DNA from: Rhodanobacter glycinis
GTDB taxonomy: Bacteria; Pseudomonadota; Gammaproteobacteria; Xanthomonadales; Rhodanobacteraceae
Assembly: GCF_900114325.1 (NCBI RefSeq)
Contig: NZ_FOSR01000001.1
Span: 141,693-205,692, forward strand
Direction of reading: 5' to 3'
Length of the DNA: 64,000 nucleotides
The stretch's first letter is position 1, and every line of letters begins with the position of its first letter. Below the pieces are notes generated by a model. That model saw only the letters and a list, made by a program, of their open reading frames with translations, did not search any database and had not been told where the DNA came from. Shown in pieces: positions 38,301-47,957 of the stretch. The translations under genes were made by a program, and so were the position numbers.

Positions 38301-40393
38301 AGGGTATCTGCAGGCTTCCGAGGGTTCTGCAAACGCTCGGCCAGGCCTGAATGCCGCTGCGTGCGCTGGCTGGTGGCCAGATCGATGCTGGCTTGCGGGG
38401 CGACCAGGCTGAAATGCCGTCGCGCGCGGGTGATGCCGGTGTAGAGCAATTCGCGGGTAAGCACGACGGTGGCCTGGTCGGGTAGCAGCAGGGCGGTGTG
38501 TTCGAACTCCGAGCCCTGCGACTTGTGCACGGTCATGGCGTAGACGGTGTCGGTTTCTTCCAGCCTCGAGGGCAGGATGAAGCGCACGGTGTTGTCGCCA
38601 GGCGTGGCGCCATTGCTTGGGAAAGCCACGTGCAGGCGCATGACGCCGTCGCGGTCGGGGCGGCGCAGTGCAATGCCGACGTCGCCGTTCATCAGGCCCA
38701 GCATGTAGTCGTTGCGCAGCACCATCACCGGACGGCCTTCGTACCAGCCACGGTCCGTGTCGATCAGGTCGTTGGCATGCAGTGCTTCGGCGATACGCTG
38801 GTTGAGTGCATGGGTGCCGAAGGGGCCGTTGCGCAGGGCACACAGCAACTGGAAGTGGCTGTGGGCCTCCAGCACGCGGCTTGCCCACTTGGCGAAGGCA
38901 TCGTCGCCGGCCTCGGCATCCGGGCGTTCGCGCTGCAGCAGTTCAAGGTAATGGCGATAGCCGCGTGGTGCGTCGTTGGACCCATCGTCAATGGGCAATG
39001 TTCCGGGCTTCGGTGGCATGTCGGATGGCGTGTCATTCCGGTGTTCGCCGGCATGACGCTGGTCCGGCGCCACCAGCTTTGAGTCATGGGCGGGTTGGCG
39101 TTGGCCTTCGACGGTCAGCGTGACGAGGTGGGCGTATTCGGCGGTCCAGCTCACGTCGCGGTGGGACGCTGCCAGCACGGTCTGCACGGCTTCGTTATCG
39201 CCGGCATTCACCGCACGCGCCAGCTCGCCGATGCCGCTGGTGTCGGCGAAGCGGTGGCTGTGGCGCAGCATGGCGATGTGCTGGTCCAGCGGTTGCGCAT
39301 CATGGCGGGTAAAGGCATCGATATCGCCGCAACCGGCCTGGCGTAGCCAGTTGGCGGTGGCGGCGCTGTAGTGGCCGGCTTCGGCGCGACGACACAAGTC
39401 ACCGAGTACGGCGCCGGCTTCCACCGAGGAAAGCTGGTCCTTGTCGCCCAGCAGCACCAAGCGGGCCGGAGGTGGCAGCGCCTCCAGCACGGCGGCAATC
39501 ATTTCCAGGTCGATCATCGAGGCTTCGTCCACCACCAGGACGTCCAGCGCCAGCGGATGGCCCGAGTGGTGGCGAAAGCGGCGAGTGTCGGGGCGTGCGC
39601 CCAGCAGCCGATGCAACGTGGTGACTTCGGACGGGATGCTGGCACGCACGGCTTCGTCCACGTCGAGCCGGGCTCGTTGCGCGCTGATCGAGGCATTCAG
39701 TCGTGCAGCGGCCTTGCCGGTGGGCGCGGCCAGGCCAATGCGCAGTGCCTGGCCCTGCTCACGCAGCGCCAGTGTCTGCAGCAAGCCCAGCAGGCGCACC
39801 ACGGTGGTGGTCTTGCCGGTGCCGGGGCCGCCGGTGATCACACCGAACGCGCCGCGCGCGGACAGCGCGCAGGCGATGCGCGGCCAGTCGGGGTTGGTGT
39901 CGGTGCCATCCATCGCCGCACCATCAGGAAACAGGCGTGCCAGTTCGGCGGCCAGGTGCGGCGAGGCGGGCAGCTGCTGGGCCACGCGCTGCGCAATGCC
40001 GTGGGCCACCGCGCGCTCGTGGTTCCAGTAGCGACGCAGGTACAGCCGCGTGCCATCGTGGACCAGCGGCGCATCGGCGGGCATGCCGTCGGCGCCGGCC
40101 AGCAGGGGCGAGGCCGGCAGGCCACCGTGCAGGTCGCGGGCCAATGCGCGCCAGTGGGCGGGCCAGTCTTGCGCGTCGGCTTGTGCGTCAAGTTGGTCCA
40201 GGTCCAGGCACAGGTGGCCATCGGCCAGCTGGCGGCTGAGCACGGCGGCCAGCCATGCCAGTTCGGTGGGCAGGCAGGGGTCGCACTCGGCCAGAAAGCG
40301 GGCGAATGCCACATCCAGCGGGCGCAGACGCTGGGCGGCAAGCGCCTCGTCGAGCAGGGCGTAGAGGGATGGCGTGTTTTCAGTCGCGGTCAT
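38297..40393 (-). CDS. recD: Exodeoxyribonuclease V alpha subunit (RecD helicase)
   Basis: The 698-residue 5'-3' helicase motor of RecBCD. Walker A is GGPGTGKTTTVVRLLGLLQ (about 178-196), motif II VDEASMIDLEMIAAVLEALP, and the end carries the helicase motif VYAMTVHKSQGSEFEHTALLLP with ELLYTGITRARRHFSLV. Residues 446-454 (DQRHAGEHRND region) are encoded by a family C repeat. The surrounding 40 residues have no obvious counterpart in E. coli RecD as I recall it. The ATG at 40391-40393 overlaps the end of recB by 14 bases. The stop codon lies in a family D repeat. Confidence 0.95.
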   Translation of the reverse strand: MTATENTPSLYALLDEALAAQRLRPLDVAFARFLAECDPCLPTELAWLAAVLSRQLADGHLCLDLDQLDAQADAQDWPAHWRALARDLHGGLPASPLLAGADGMPADAPLVHDGTRLYLRRYWNHERAVAHGIAQRVAQQLPASPHLAAELARLFPDGAAMDGTDTNPDWPRIACALSARGAFGVITGGPGTGKTTTVVRLLGLLQTLALREQGQALRIGLAAPTGKAAARLNASISAQRARLDVDEAVRASIPSEVTTLHRLLGARPDTRRFRHHSGHPLALDVLVVDEASMIDLEMIAAVLEALPPPARLVLLGDKDQLSSVEAGAVLGDLCRRAEAGHYSAATANWLRQAGCGDIDAFTRHDAQPLDQHIAMLRHSHRFADTSGIGELARAVNAGDNEAVQTVLAASHRDVSWTAEYAHLVTLTVEGQRQPAHDSKLVAPDQRHAGEHRNDTPSDMPPKPGTLPIDDGSNDAPRGYRHYLELLQRERPDAEAGDDAFAKWASRVLEAHSHFQLLCALRNGPFGTHALNQRIAEALHANDLIDTDRGWYEGRPVMVLRNDYMLGLMNGDVGIALRRPDRDGVMRLHVAFPSNGATPGDNTVRFILPSRLEETDTVYAMTVHKSQGSEFEHTALLLPDQATVVLTRELLYTGITRARRHFSLVAPQASIDLATSQRTQRHSGLAERLQNPRKPADTL
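39032..39057. repeat. Family C repeat, copy 3, in frame inside recD
   Basis: The 26-base hairpin GTCATTCCGG/CCGGCATGAC has a 6-base loop and one mismatch, the core of the family C repeats seen at 19182 and 30138. It lies within the coding part of recD and keeps the frame open. Confidence 0.7.
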
Positions 40394-43300
40394 CGGCCAG
40401 CTCTCCATCGGCAAACATCGCGTCCATCGCTTCGACCAGAGCGCGCGGTAAACGCGCGGCATGCACGCCGTGGCCGGCACCATCCACGCCACGCAAGTAC
40501 AGGTAGAGCACGCCACCCATGTGGCGCTCGTAGTCGTAGCCGGGCAGGCGCGCCTTCAGTTGGCGGTGCAGCGCCAGGGTGTAGATGGCGTATTGCAGCT
40601 CGTAGCGGCTGTGCAGCACCGAGTCACGCATGGCCTGCGCGGTATAGGCCCTTGCGTCTGCGCCCAGGTAATTGGATTTGTAGTCGGCCACGTACCAGCG
40701 CCCTTCGTGCTCGAACACCAGGTCGATGAAGCCCTTGAGCATGCCGTTGACCAGGTTCGCCGCCAGTGGTGGGCGCGGTGCGCCGTCCAGGGTATGCGCG
40801 CTGACCAGGCGGTCCAGCGCCTGCGCCTGCACGTGGTTGGCCTCGAACCAGAACTCCAGCTCGGCGCGGTAGCACTGCGGATCGGTGAGCGCCGTCAGCG
40901 GCATCGTGCCGCCCCCGGGCAGCGCCAGCGGCGTGCGCAGCAGGACGGGCAGCCATTCGGTGAGCGGCCTTATCCAGCCCTGCCAGCCGCGTGCCTGGCA
41001 GCGGCGTGCAATGGTGTCGCGCAGTGCCAGCGAGGGCGCGGCGGCGTGGGCAAAGCCTTCCTCGGCACAATGCTCCAGCAGCTCGTGCAGGAAGGTGCCG
41101 GGCGCGGCGCCACGATGAAAATCGTGGATGCCGCCGGTCCGAGCGGTATTCGGCATATCGCCATCTTCCCGGGCTGCCTCGGCGAGCGTGGACTGCGCGG
41201 GGGTCTCTGGCGCGGGCGGCGGTGCAGCGTCGTCATGCCGGGCCAAGGCGCTGTAGCTGGCGATCCACCACGGCGCGCGTGGCGGCAACCTGCAGATGCG
41301 GGCGGGGCGCGGTTTGCGGGTGTCGTGCGTGGGGCGATAGCGCTGCGCATCGGCCGGATCGTCCAGTGTTTGCACCGCGATGGCGGTGCAACCCGCGGCC
41401 AGTGTTTCCAGCGCGGCGTGCAGGTCGGCCGGGGCGATCACCGCGCCGTCGCCCAGCACGTAACCGAAGGCGGACTTGTGCAGGCCGGGATCCTTCTTTC
41501 CGCCATCCTTGAGGCAGGCCACGCCCAGCCAGCACAGGTGGCGGGCGCGGGTGAGCGCCACGTAGAGCAGGCGCAGGTCTTCCTGCAGGCGTTCGTCCTC
41601 GGCGCGCTGCCATGCGGCGGCATCGGGGCGCAGGTCGAAGCGCGCCATGCCCTCGGCGTCGTGCCACAGCAGCGGGCGATCCGTGCGGGTTTCGCGGTAG
41701 CCGCAGACGAAAGGCAGCAGCACCACCGGGTACTCCAGCCCCTTGGACTTGTGGATGGTGACCAGCTTGACCAGGTCGGCCTCGCTTTCCAGCCGCACGA
41801 TCTGTTCCTCGGCGGTCTCGCCGGTGGCGGGGCTGTCGATCTGCGCTGCCAGGTGGCGGATCAGCGCATGTTCTCCATCCAGCGCGGTGGCGGCCTGCTG
41901 CAGCAGCTCGGCCAGTTGCAGGATATTGGTGAGCGCACGCTCGCCATCGCCGCGCGCCAGCAGCCGCGCCGGTACCTCGAAGCGGTGCAGCAGCTCGTGC
42001 AGCATCGCCAGTACGCCGTGGCGTTGCCACAGCGCGTGCAACTGGCGGAAGTGCTCGCCGCAAACCTCCCAGTAGGCCTCGTCGGTGTTCAGACGATCCA
42101 GCTCGGCCACGCTGCGGTCCATCGCCGGCGTGGCCAGCGCGGCGCGCATGGCGCGGTCGTTGCCCGGTCTGGCGCAGGCGGTGAGCCAGACCAGCAGCTC
42201 GCCGGCCTCGGCGCTTTCGTACACCGATTGTTTGTCCGACAGGTACACGTGGGCGATGCCGCGTGCGTGCAGGGCGGCGCGCATCGCAGCGGCGTCGGTC
42301 CTGTCGCGCACGAGGATGGCGATATCGCCGGGGGCCAATGCGGTGAATACGCCATGGTCGTTGCTGAAGCCGCAACGACCGTCGCGTGCGGCATTGAGCC
42401 AGTCCACCAGCTGCGCGGCGGCATGGGCGGCCAGGGTTTCGCGGTAGTCGCCCGCGCCGATGGTTTCGGTGGACGTCCGGACGGCCATGGTCATGGCCGG
42501 CAGCGTGGCGCCGTCCAGCTGCAAATGGTCCGTGCGGCCCTTCGCCTCCACTTCGAGGAAGGGCAACGCGTCACCGAAACCGAACGCGCCCTTGGCATGC
42601 CGGTCCGCGAAGGCGAAGACATGGTTGACGGCCCTCACCAGCGTACCGGTGGAGCGGTGGTTGGTGCCCAGCGTCCAGTGCGGTGTGGCGGCGTCGTCGC
42701 GCGCCGCGAGATAGGTGTGGATGTCGGCGCCGCGAAAGCCATAGATCGCCTGCTTGGGATCGCCGATCAAGAGCAGCGCGGTGCCCGGCACGTCGTGGTA
42801 GAGGCGGCGGAAGATGCGCCACTGCAGCGGGTCGGTGTCCTGGAACTCGTCGACCAGGGCTACCGGGTACTGGCTGGCCACCAATTGCGCCAACGCCTCG
42901 CCGGTGGGGCCGCGCAAGGCGCCATCCAGCCGCGCCAGCATGTCGTCGTAGCCCAGCAGGGCCTGGCGGCGACGCGCTTCGTCGGCGCGCTGCGCCACCC
43001 ATGGCGCGGCATGGGCCAGCAGCAGCGGCGGCAGCGTGTCGGTCTCGGCGCGTCGCGCCTGCAGTTGTTCCAGTGCGGCGAAGGCCGGATGGGTGGGGGT
43101 GGGCTTGTCCTTGGCCGTGCATTCGACCAGTCGCGCCTGGGTGAAGCGCGCCAGCGTATCGTTGTCCAGCGCCTCGCCGCAGGTCCAGGCGCGCATGCTG
43201 GCCAGATGGTCTGGCAGGTTGGCGGCGCGTACCTTGTTGCCGTTGAGCTGTTTGGTCTGCGACGCGGTGAGCAGCAGGTTCTCGATGGCATCGATCGCAT

Positions 43301-44024
43301 CGCGCCAGCTGTCGCACGCAGTGGCTTCGGCGTCGTGCAGGGCGTTGGCGGGCGCGGCCAGCAGCTCGCGCGGCGCGCGTGGTGTCGGTAGTGGCTGGCC
43401 ATCCAGTCGCAGCGCCCCGGCATGGGGTAGCAGGTCTTTCAACGCTTTTTGCAGCGCCTCGGGACTGGCCCACCACTGTGCGTACAGCGCGGCGGCGTCG
43501 GGGTCCAGGGTGAAGACGTGGCCGCGCCAGTAGTCGCGTACGGCTTCGGCCAGCAGCGCGGCCTCGTCGGCCACGGTGTCGCTGATGGCGCCCTCGCCGC
43601 TGGCGAAGGCGTGCTGGGTCAGCATGCGCTGGCACCAGCCGTGAATGGTGAATACCGCGGCTTCGTCCATCCACTGCGCGGCCAGCTCCAGTTGGCGCGC
43701 CGCGCGGGCGCGCGCGTCGGCATCGGGGTAGTCGGCGATCAGCGTGGCGAGGAAATCGTCAGGCGCACGCTGGCCGCGGAAGGCCGCGGCGGCGTCGGCC
43801 AGGCGCGTGCGGATGCGCTCGCGCAGCTCGGCAGTAGCGGCGCGGGTGAAAGTCATCACCAGGATCTGCGCGGGCAGCAGCGGCGTGCCGCCACCGTGAC
43901 CCAGCACCAGGCGCAGGTACAGCGCGGCGATGGTCCAGGTCTTGCCGGTGCCAGCGCTGGCCTCGATCAGCTGGATATCGGTCAATGGCAGGCGCAGGGG
44001 ATTCAGGGCTTGCGCGGCGTTCAT
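40380..44024 (-). CDS. recB: Exodeoxyribonuclease V beta subunit (RecB)
   Basis: The 1214-residue helicase-nuclease subunit of RecBCD, which resects double-strand breaks and loads RecA at Chi-type sites. The UvrD-type helicase half has Walker A EASAGTGKTWTIAALYLRLVLG (about 23-32), QILVMTFTRAATAELRERI, VDEFQDTDPLQWRIF and LLIGDPKQAIYGFRGAD. VTIHKSKGLEYPVVLLPF and LYVALTRARH follow. The C-terminal nuclease carries WYVADYKSNYLG with the catalytic Asp and Lys, and the preceding GFIDLVFEH. The ATG at 44022-44024 overlaps the recC stop (ATGA), so expression is coupled. Confidence 0.96.
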   Translation of the reverse strand: MNAAQALNPLRLPLTDIQLIEASAGTGKTWTIAALYLRLVLGHGGGTPLLPAQILVMTFTRAATAELRERIRTRLADAAAAFRGQRAPDDFLATLIADYPDADARARAARQLELAAQWMDEAAVFTIHGWCQRMLTQHAFASGEGAISDTVADEAALLAEAVRDYWRGHVFTLDPDAAALYAQWWASPEALQKALKDLLPHAGALRLDGQPLPTPRAPRELLAAPANALHDAEATACDSWRDAIDAIENLLLTASQTKQLNGNKVRAANLPDHLASMRAWTCGEALDNDTLARFTQARLVECTAKDKPTPTHPAFAALEQLQARRAETDTLPPLLLAHAAPWVAQRADEARRRQALLGYDDMLARLDGALRGPTGEALAQLVASQYPVALVDEFQDTDPLQWRIFRRLYHDVPGTALLLIGDPKQAIYGFRGADIHTYLAARDDAATPHWTLGTNHRSTGTLVRAVNHVFAFADRHAKGAFGFGDALPFLEVEAKGRTDHLQLDGATLPAMTMAVRTSTETIGAGDYRETLAAHAAAQLVDWLNAARDGRCGFSNDHGVFTALAPGDIAILVRDRTDAAAMRAALHARGIAHVYLSDKQSVYESAEAGELLVWLTACARPGNDRAMRAALATPAMDRSVAELDRLNTDEAYWEVCGEHFRQLHALWQRHGVLAMLHELLHRFEVPARLLARGDGERALTNILQLAELLQQAATALDGEHALIRHLAAQIDSPATGETAEEQIVRLESEADLVKLVTIHKSKGLEYPVVLLPFVCGYRETRTDRPLLWHDAEGMARFDLRPDAAAWQRAEDERLQEDLRLLYVALTRARHLCWLGVACLKDGGKKDPGLHKSAFGYVLGDGAVIAPADLHAALETLAAGCTAIAVQTLDDPADAQRYRPTHDTRKPRPARICRLPPRAPWWIASYSALARHDDAAPPPAPETPAQSTLAEAAREDGDMPNTARTGGIHDFHRGAAPGTFLHELLEHCAEEGFAHAAAPSLALRDTIARRCQARGWQGWIRPLTEWLPVLLRTPLALPGGGTMPLTALTDPQCYRAELEFWFEANHVQAQALDRLVSAHTLDGAPRPPLAANLVNGMLKGFIDLVFEHEGRWYVADYKSNYLGADARAYTAQAMRDSVLHSRYELQYAIYTLALHRQLKARLPGYDYERHMGGVLYLYLRGVDGAGHGVHAARLPRALVEAMDAMFADGELADDRD

Positions 44025-47000
44025 GCGGCATCGTCCATGACGCGCGCGGCGTCCAGCAGCGGGCGGTACAGGTGCAGCCAATGCTCGAAGCCGGCGGCGT
44101 GCAGGGCGGCAAAGTCGCTCCAACTGCGGGCCAGCGCGGGCTCGCTGTCCACCTCGCCACGGGAATGCTCGCCATCACCGCGCGGTGCGTAGCATTGGCG
44201 GGCGGCGGCAAAGGCAGCAGCAGCCAGCGCGTCGTCGGACTTTTGTTTTTCCGGCGCGGCCTTCGCGTTGGCGGCCTCGACCTGCAGCCATGCGCAGGCG
44301 GTCTTGCGCGCGATGGGCAGCGGCGTGCACATGCCGGTGGCGAAGGCGGCCAGCAGCGCGTGCAGATGCTGTCGTGCTTCGGCGGTTGCCAGCGGGGGCA
44401 ACTGCACGATGGCGTCGGGCGCCACCACGTGGGTGGTGATGGCCAGCGCGCTGGCGTTGGCCAGAAGGTGCGCCACCCAGGGTGCCACCAGCTTGTCGTG
44501 GCGCAGCTTCTTCTTGTCCATGAGCTTGCTGGCGGTGGCCAGCAGGCGCACGCGCTCGCCATCCTCGCTCTGACGCAGGTCGTCCACGCTGTCTTCCACG
44601 CTCAGGCCGTGCGCGGTGGCATGCAGGGCGTGGCGCGTTCCAGTCAGCGGATAGTGCAGGTCCAGCGCCTGCCAGCGCGTGGCGACGCGCGCGGCGGCGG
44701 CCGTCATTGGCGCCAGGGTCAGCGCGCCGAAGCTGCCCGGTGGCAGCGCGCCCTGTTGCACCAACCGCGTGGCCATCGAGGCCTGCGCGTCGGCGCCCCC
44801 CTGGATGGCGGCGCGCAGCAGGGTGTCGGTGAGCAGGTGGTTTTCCAGTGCGTCGAGCGCGAAGGGCTCGTGTTCGAGTTCGGCGTCGTCCGCGTCGGCA
44901 AACTGCACACCCAGGCGCTCGGCGTAGAAGCTGCGCGCAGGCGAACGCAAGAAGCGTTGCAGCACGGCCAGGTCCAGCGGCGTTTCGCGCGAGCATGGTG
45001 GCAGCGGCGCGTCGGACGTCTGCGCATGGCCAGCGCGCGCCTGCTGCCACTCGCGGGCGTAGGTGAACACGCGCGCGTCGGCTTGGGCGTCGAAGTAGCA
45101 GGGGCTGAAGGCTTGCAGCGGATAGTGGGTGGTGAGGAGCGGAAGGGGATCAAAAAGGGGGTCAGAGTCAAAAAGGGGGTCAGAGTCACTTTTCCGATCC
45201 CTCGCCGCCAGTCCGTACCGCGCCGAAAAGTGACTCTGACCCCCTTTTTGACCCCCTTTTTGTTCTGCCCATCCCGCGGCGAGGTAGTCGCGCAATTGCC
45301 CTACCAGCACCGAGGGCGGCAGTTCGCTGTTGTCACGGGCGCTCTTGCCCACCCAGCTCACATACAGCCGGTCGCGGGCGGCAAGCAGCGCTTCCAGGAA
45401 CAGATAGCGGTCGTCCTCGCGGCGCGAGCGGTCGCCGGGACGCTGCTGGCCGGGCGTGGCCATCAGGTCGAAATCCGGCGCGCTGCTCTTGCGCGGGTAG
45501 GCGCCGTCGTCCATGCCCAGCAGGCACACCACGCGGAACGGGATGGCGCGCATCGGCATCAACGTGGCGAAGCTCACCGCGCCGCCCATGAAGCGCTGCG
45601 ACAGGCGGCTTTCGTCCACGGCGGCGAGCCAGTGTTCGCGCACCACGGCAAGCGGCACGACATCGGCGAAGCCGGCTTCCGTGCAGGCCAGCTCCCAGGC
45701 TTCCAGCGCGCCGTGCAGGCGCTGCAGCAGCGCGGCATCGCCGTCGTCGCGGCCTTCGTCGAAGAAGGTCGCCAACAGCGCGCGCAAGCGCTGGCCCCAT
45801 GCGCTTGGCGTGGCGGACGTGGCCAGTTGCCGGCCGTGCTGATCGAGGGCATCCATCAGCAGCGCCAGTGGCCCGACCAGCGCGGCATCCAGGCCGCCGA
45901 CTTCGTCGAACGGCGCGATGCCATGCAGCGACTGGCCATCGCCCACGGCGTAGCCAAGCAGCATGCGGCGCAGGCCGAAGCGCCAGCTGTTCTGTTCCTC
46001 TGGCGGCAACCCCAGGTTGGCCTTTTGCGCGCCATCCAGGCCCCAGCGGATGCCGGCGCCCTCGATCCAGCGGCGCAGCGTGGGCAAGCCGGATTCGTCG
46101 AGGCCGAAGCGGCGGCGCAGCGCGGGCGTGTCCAAGAGGTCCAGGATGTCGCCGCTGGCGTAGCGCGATTCGGGCAGGCGCAGCAGCTGCTCCAGTGCCA
46201 CCAGCAGGGGCGCGGTGCCGCGGCCAGGGCGATCGGCGATGCTGCACGGCAGGAAGCGTGGATCGTCCATGGGCAGACGGCCGAACACCGCCTGGATGTG
46301 CGGTGCGTAGGCCTGGATGTCGGGCACCATCACCATCACCTCGCGCGGCGCCAGCGGCTGGCCGTCGCGTTCGGCCTGCTCGAACATCGCCAGCAGGTTG
46401 TCGTGCAGCACTTCCACCTCGCGCTGGCGGTTGTGCGCCACGTGGAAGCCCAGCGAATCGTCGTCGGGAATCAGCGCCTTGCGCTGGTCGGGGGCGGCGG
46501 GCAGCGGCTCGAGTTCGAGAATGGCCTGTTGCACCTGGTGCAGCAGACTGCCCGCGCCGGGGTCGGCAAACAGGTCGATGTCGCGACCCAGTGCGGCGAA
46601 GCGCGGGCGGTAGCTGTCCGGCGCGTCGAAGCTGTCGAGCAGGCGGATGTAGTCGCGGCCCTGCTTGCCCCAGGCCGCCAGCAGCGGATTGGCGTGCTGA
46701 TGCAGGTCCTCGAAGCGCGGCTCGGGCGGCAGGCCGGGCTTGCCGGCGTGGCGGCGCTGCTGCGCGCGCAGCAGCTCGCGGTCCTCGATGATGTCGGCCC
46801 AGTAGTGCCGGCAGGGATTGGCCACCAGCAGCAGCACCTGGCACACGCGCGCCAGCGCGGTCAGCGCCTCCAGCGTCTGCTGCGGCAGGCTGGAGATGCC
46901 GAACACCACCAGCCGGCATGGCAAACCCGCGGGGCGCTGGTCGAGGCTGGCGGCGAGCTCAAGGAAGGCGCGGTGCACGCTGGCGCGGTGGGTCTGCCGC

Positions 47001-47635
47001 GCATCGGCGCCCACGTCGTCCAGCAAGGCGCGCCACAGGCGTGGTTGCCAGCACTGGTCGGTCGGCAGAGATGAGCTTGATCCGCGCAGCTCGTCGCGCA
47101 ACACGTCACGGCCGTGCTCCCAGTCATCCAGCCAGTCGGCGCGATAGACCTGGTACTGGTCGAACAGGTCGGCGATCTGGCCGGCCAGCTGGAACAGCTT
47201 TGTCGGCGTGGTCTGGGCGTCATCGCCGAGGAAATGGCGCAGCGGCGCGAAACCGTCGTCGTGCAGATGCGCCGGCAACAGACGCATCAGTCGCCAGGTC
47301 AGGCGTGACTTGTCGAACGGCGACGCGGTCGGCACGGCGTCGGGTCCCAGCACGGCGCGATAGGCCTGCCACAGGAAGCGGCCGGGCAGTTGCATGTCCA
47401 CCGCCGCGCTGATGCCCATGCCGCCCGCTGCCGGCGCGCGCGCCAGCGCCATCTTCAGCCACTGCGCGATGCCGTTGCTCTGCACCAGCATCAACTCGTC
47501 TTCCAGTGGTGCCAGCGGCGCCTTGGCCAGCCACGCCAGCAGCAGGTCGCGCAGGTCTTCCAGGCGGTTGCCATGGACGACCATCAGGCCGGGCTGGATC
47601 GCCGGGGCGGGCGAGGTATCGCGGTTTGCTGTCAC
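44021..47635 (-). CDS. recC: Exodeoxyribonuclease V gamma subunit (RecC) with repeat-encoded insertion
   Basis: The 1204-residue scaffold and Chi-scanning subunit of RecBCD. Family segments include LMVVHGNRLEDLRDLLLAWL, ELMLVQSNGIAQWLKMALA, RVVCLLGMDDGAYPRKSSAPDFDLMA, RREDDRYLFLEALLAARDRLYVSWVG and HYPLQAFSPCYFD. Residues about 792-829 (EQKGGQKGGQSHFSARYG and on to DPLFDSDPLFD) are translated from the family B repeat at 45151-45262 and have no place in the family. The frame stays open. Being first in recC-recB-recD, it probably contains the operon's promoter region just upstream, within 47636-47868, though none is obvious. Confidence 0.95.
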   Translation of the reverse strand: MTANRDTSPAPAIQPGLMVVHGNRLEDLRDLLLAWLAKAPLAPLEDELMLVQSNGIAQWLKMALARAPAAGGMGISAAVDMQLPGRFLWQAYRAVLGPDAVPTASPFDKSRLTWRLMRLLPAHLHDDGFAPLRHFLGDDAQTTPTKLFQLAGQIADLFDQYQVYRADWLDDWEHGRDVLRDELRGSSSSLPTDQCWQPRLWRALLDDVGADARQTHRASVHRAFLELAASLDQRPAGLPCRLVVFGISSLPQQTLEALTALARVCQVLLLVANPCRHYWADIIEDRELLRAQQRRHAGKPGLPPEPRFEDLHQHANPLLAAWGKQGRDYIRLLDSFDAPDSYRPRFAALGRDIDLFADPGAGSLLHQVQQAILELEPLPAAPDQRKALIPDDDSLGFHVAHNRQREVEVLHDNLLAMFEQAERDGQPLAPREVMVMVPDIQAYAPHIQAVFGRLPMDDPRFLPCSIADRPGRGTAPLLVALEQLLRLPESRYASGDILDLLDTPALRRRFGLDESGLPTLRRWIEGAGIRWGLDGAQKANLGLPPEEQNSWRFGLRRMLLGYAVGDGQSLHGIAPFDEVGGLDAALVGPLALLMDALDQHGRQLATSATPSAWGQRLRALLATFFDEGRDDGDAALLQRLHGALEAWELACTEAGFADVVPLAVVREHWLAAVDESRLSQRFMGGAVSFATLMPMRAIPFRVVCLLGMDDGAYPRKSSAPDFDLMATPGQQRPGDRSRREDDRYLFLEALLAARDRLYVSWVGKSARDNSELPPSVLVGQLRDYLAAGWAEQKGGQKGGQSHFSARYGLAARDRKSDSDPLFDSDPLFDPLPLLTTHYPLQAFSPCYFDAQADARVFTYAREWQQARAGHAQTSDAPLPPCSRETPLDLAVLQRFLRSPARSFYAERLGVQFADADDAELEHEPFALDALENHLLTDTLLRAAIQGGADAQASMATRLVQQGALPPGSFGALTLAPMTAAAARVATRWQALDLHYPLTGTRHALHATAHGLSVEDSVDDLRQSEDGERVRLLATASKLMDKKKLRHDKLVAPWVAHLLANASALAITTHVVAPDAIVQLPPLATAEARQHLHALLAAFATGMCTPLPIARKTACAWLQVEAANAKAAPEKQKSDDALAAAAFAAARQCYAPRGDGEHSRGEVDSEPALARSWSDFAALHAAGFEHWLHLYRPLLDAARVMDDAA
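45151..45262. repeat. Family B repeat (GGGGGTCAGAGTCA) in frame inside recC
   Basis: The left arm has two tandem copies of CAAAAAGGGGGTCAGAGT, then CACTTTTC. The right arm is GAAAAGTGACTCTGACCCCC followed by two TTTTTGACCCCC-type units, the reverse complement of the left arm except for one missing 6-base unit. A spacer of about 30 bases separates them. The GTCAGAGTCA/TGACTCTGAC core is familiar from REP-like elements associated with RAYT transposases in related bacteria. No RAYT gene is in this window. Confidence 0.93.
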
Positions 47636-47824
47636 GGCGGGCTCGGTTGCACTCTGGACCGGGATTGTCCACGAGTTAAGCGGTGGATGTCGCCTCTAGC
47701 GTGGCATCGACGAGTCTCGCGGCCTGCGACGTCGGGTGGCTGGCGGGTGTCTGCGTGGACGAGCGGCGTCGCGCCTGCTCGGCTGGCGGCTCTTTACGGG
47801 CCGGGACAGGCCGCCGCCGCAACG

Positions 47825-47855
47825 AAAAAGGCCACCCTTGCGAGGTGGCCTTTTT
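47825..47855 (-). terminator. tRNA-Val terminator
   Basis: The stem AAAAAGGCCACC/GGTGGCCTTTTT has a 7-base loop and begins about 13 bases past the tRNA 3' end on the minus strand. A/T runs flank both sides, so it could work in both directions. The rest of the recC-tRNA gap (47636-47824) shows no gene. Confidence 0.85.
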
Positions 47856-47868
47856 CGACGATCTTGAG

Positions 47869-47943
47869 TGGTGGGCGGTACAAGGATCGAACTTGTGACA
47901 CCTGCCGTGTGAAGGCAGTGCTCTACCGCTGAGCTAACCGCCC
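47869..47943 (-). tRNA. tRNA-Val(CAC)
   Basis: A 75-nucleotide tRNA with encoded CCA. The acceptor GGGCGGT pairs with ACCGCCC and the D arm is GCTCAGCGGTAGAGC. The anticodon arm CTGCCTTCACACGGCAG carries anticodon CAC for GTG valine codons. The T arm is CACAAGTTCGATCCTTGT. Promoter (47958-47986) and terminator bracket it tightly. Confidence 0.96.
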
Positions 47944-47957
47944 GCCGAGAGCGCGCA

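Noticed and set aside
40461-47074. Two long plus-strand frames opposite recB and recC (about 980 and 1030 codons)
   Set aside because: These are antisense shadows. Composition is typical of reverse-complement GC-rich genes, with no ribosome sites or domains.
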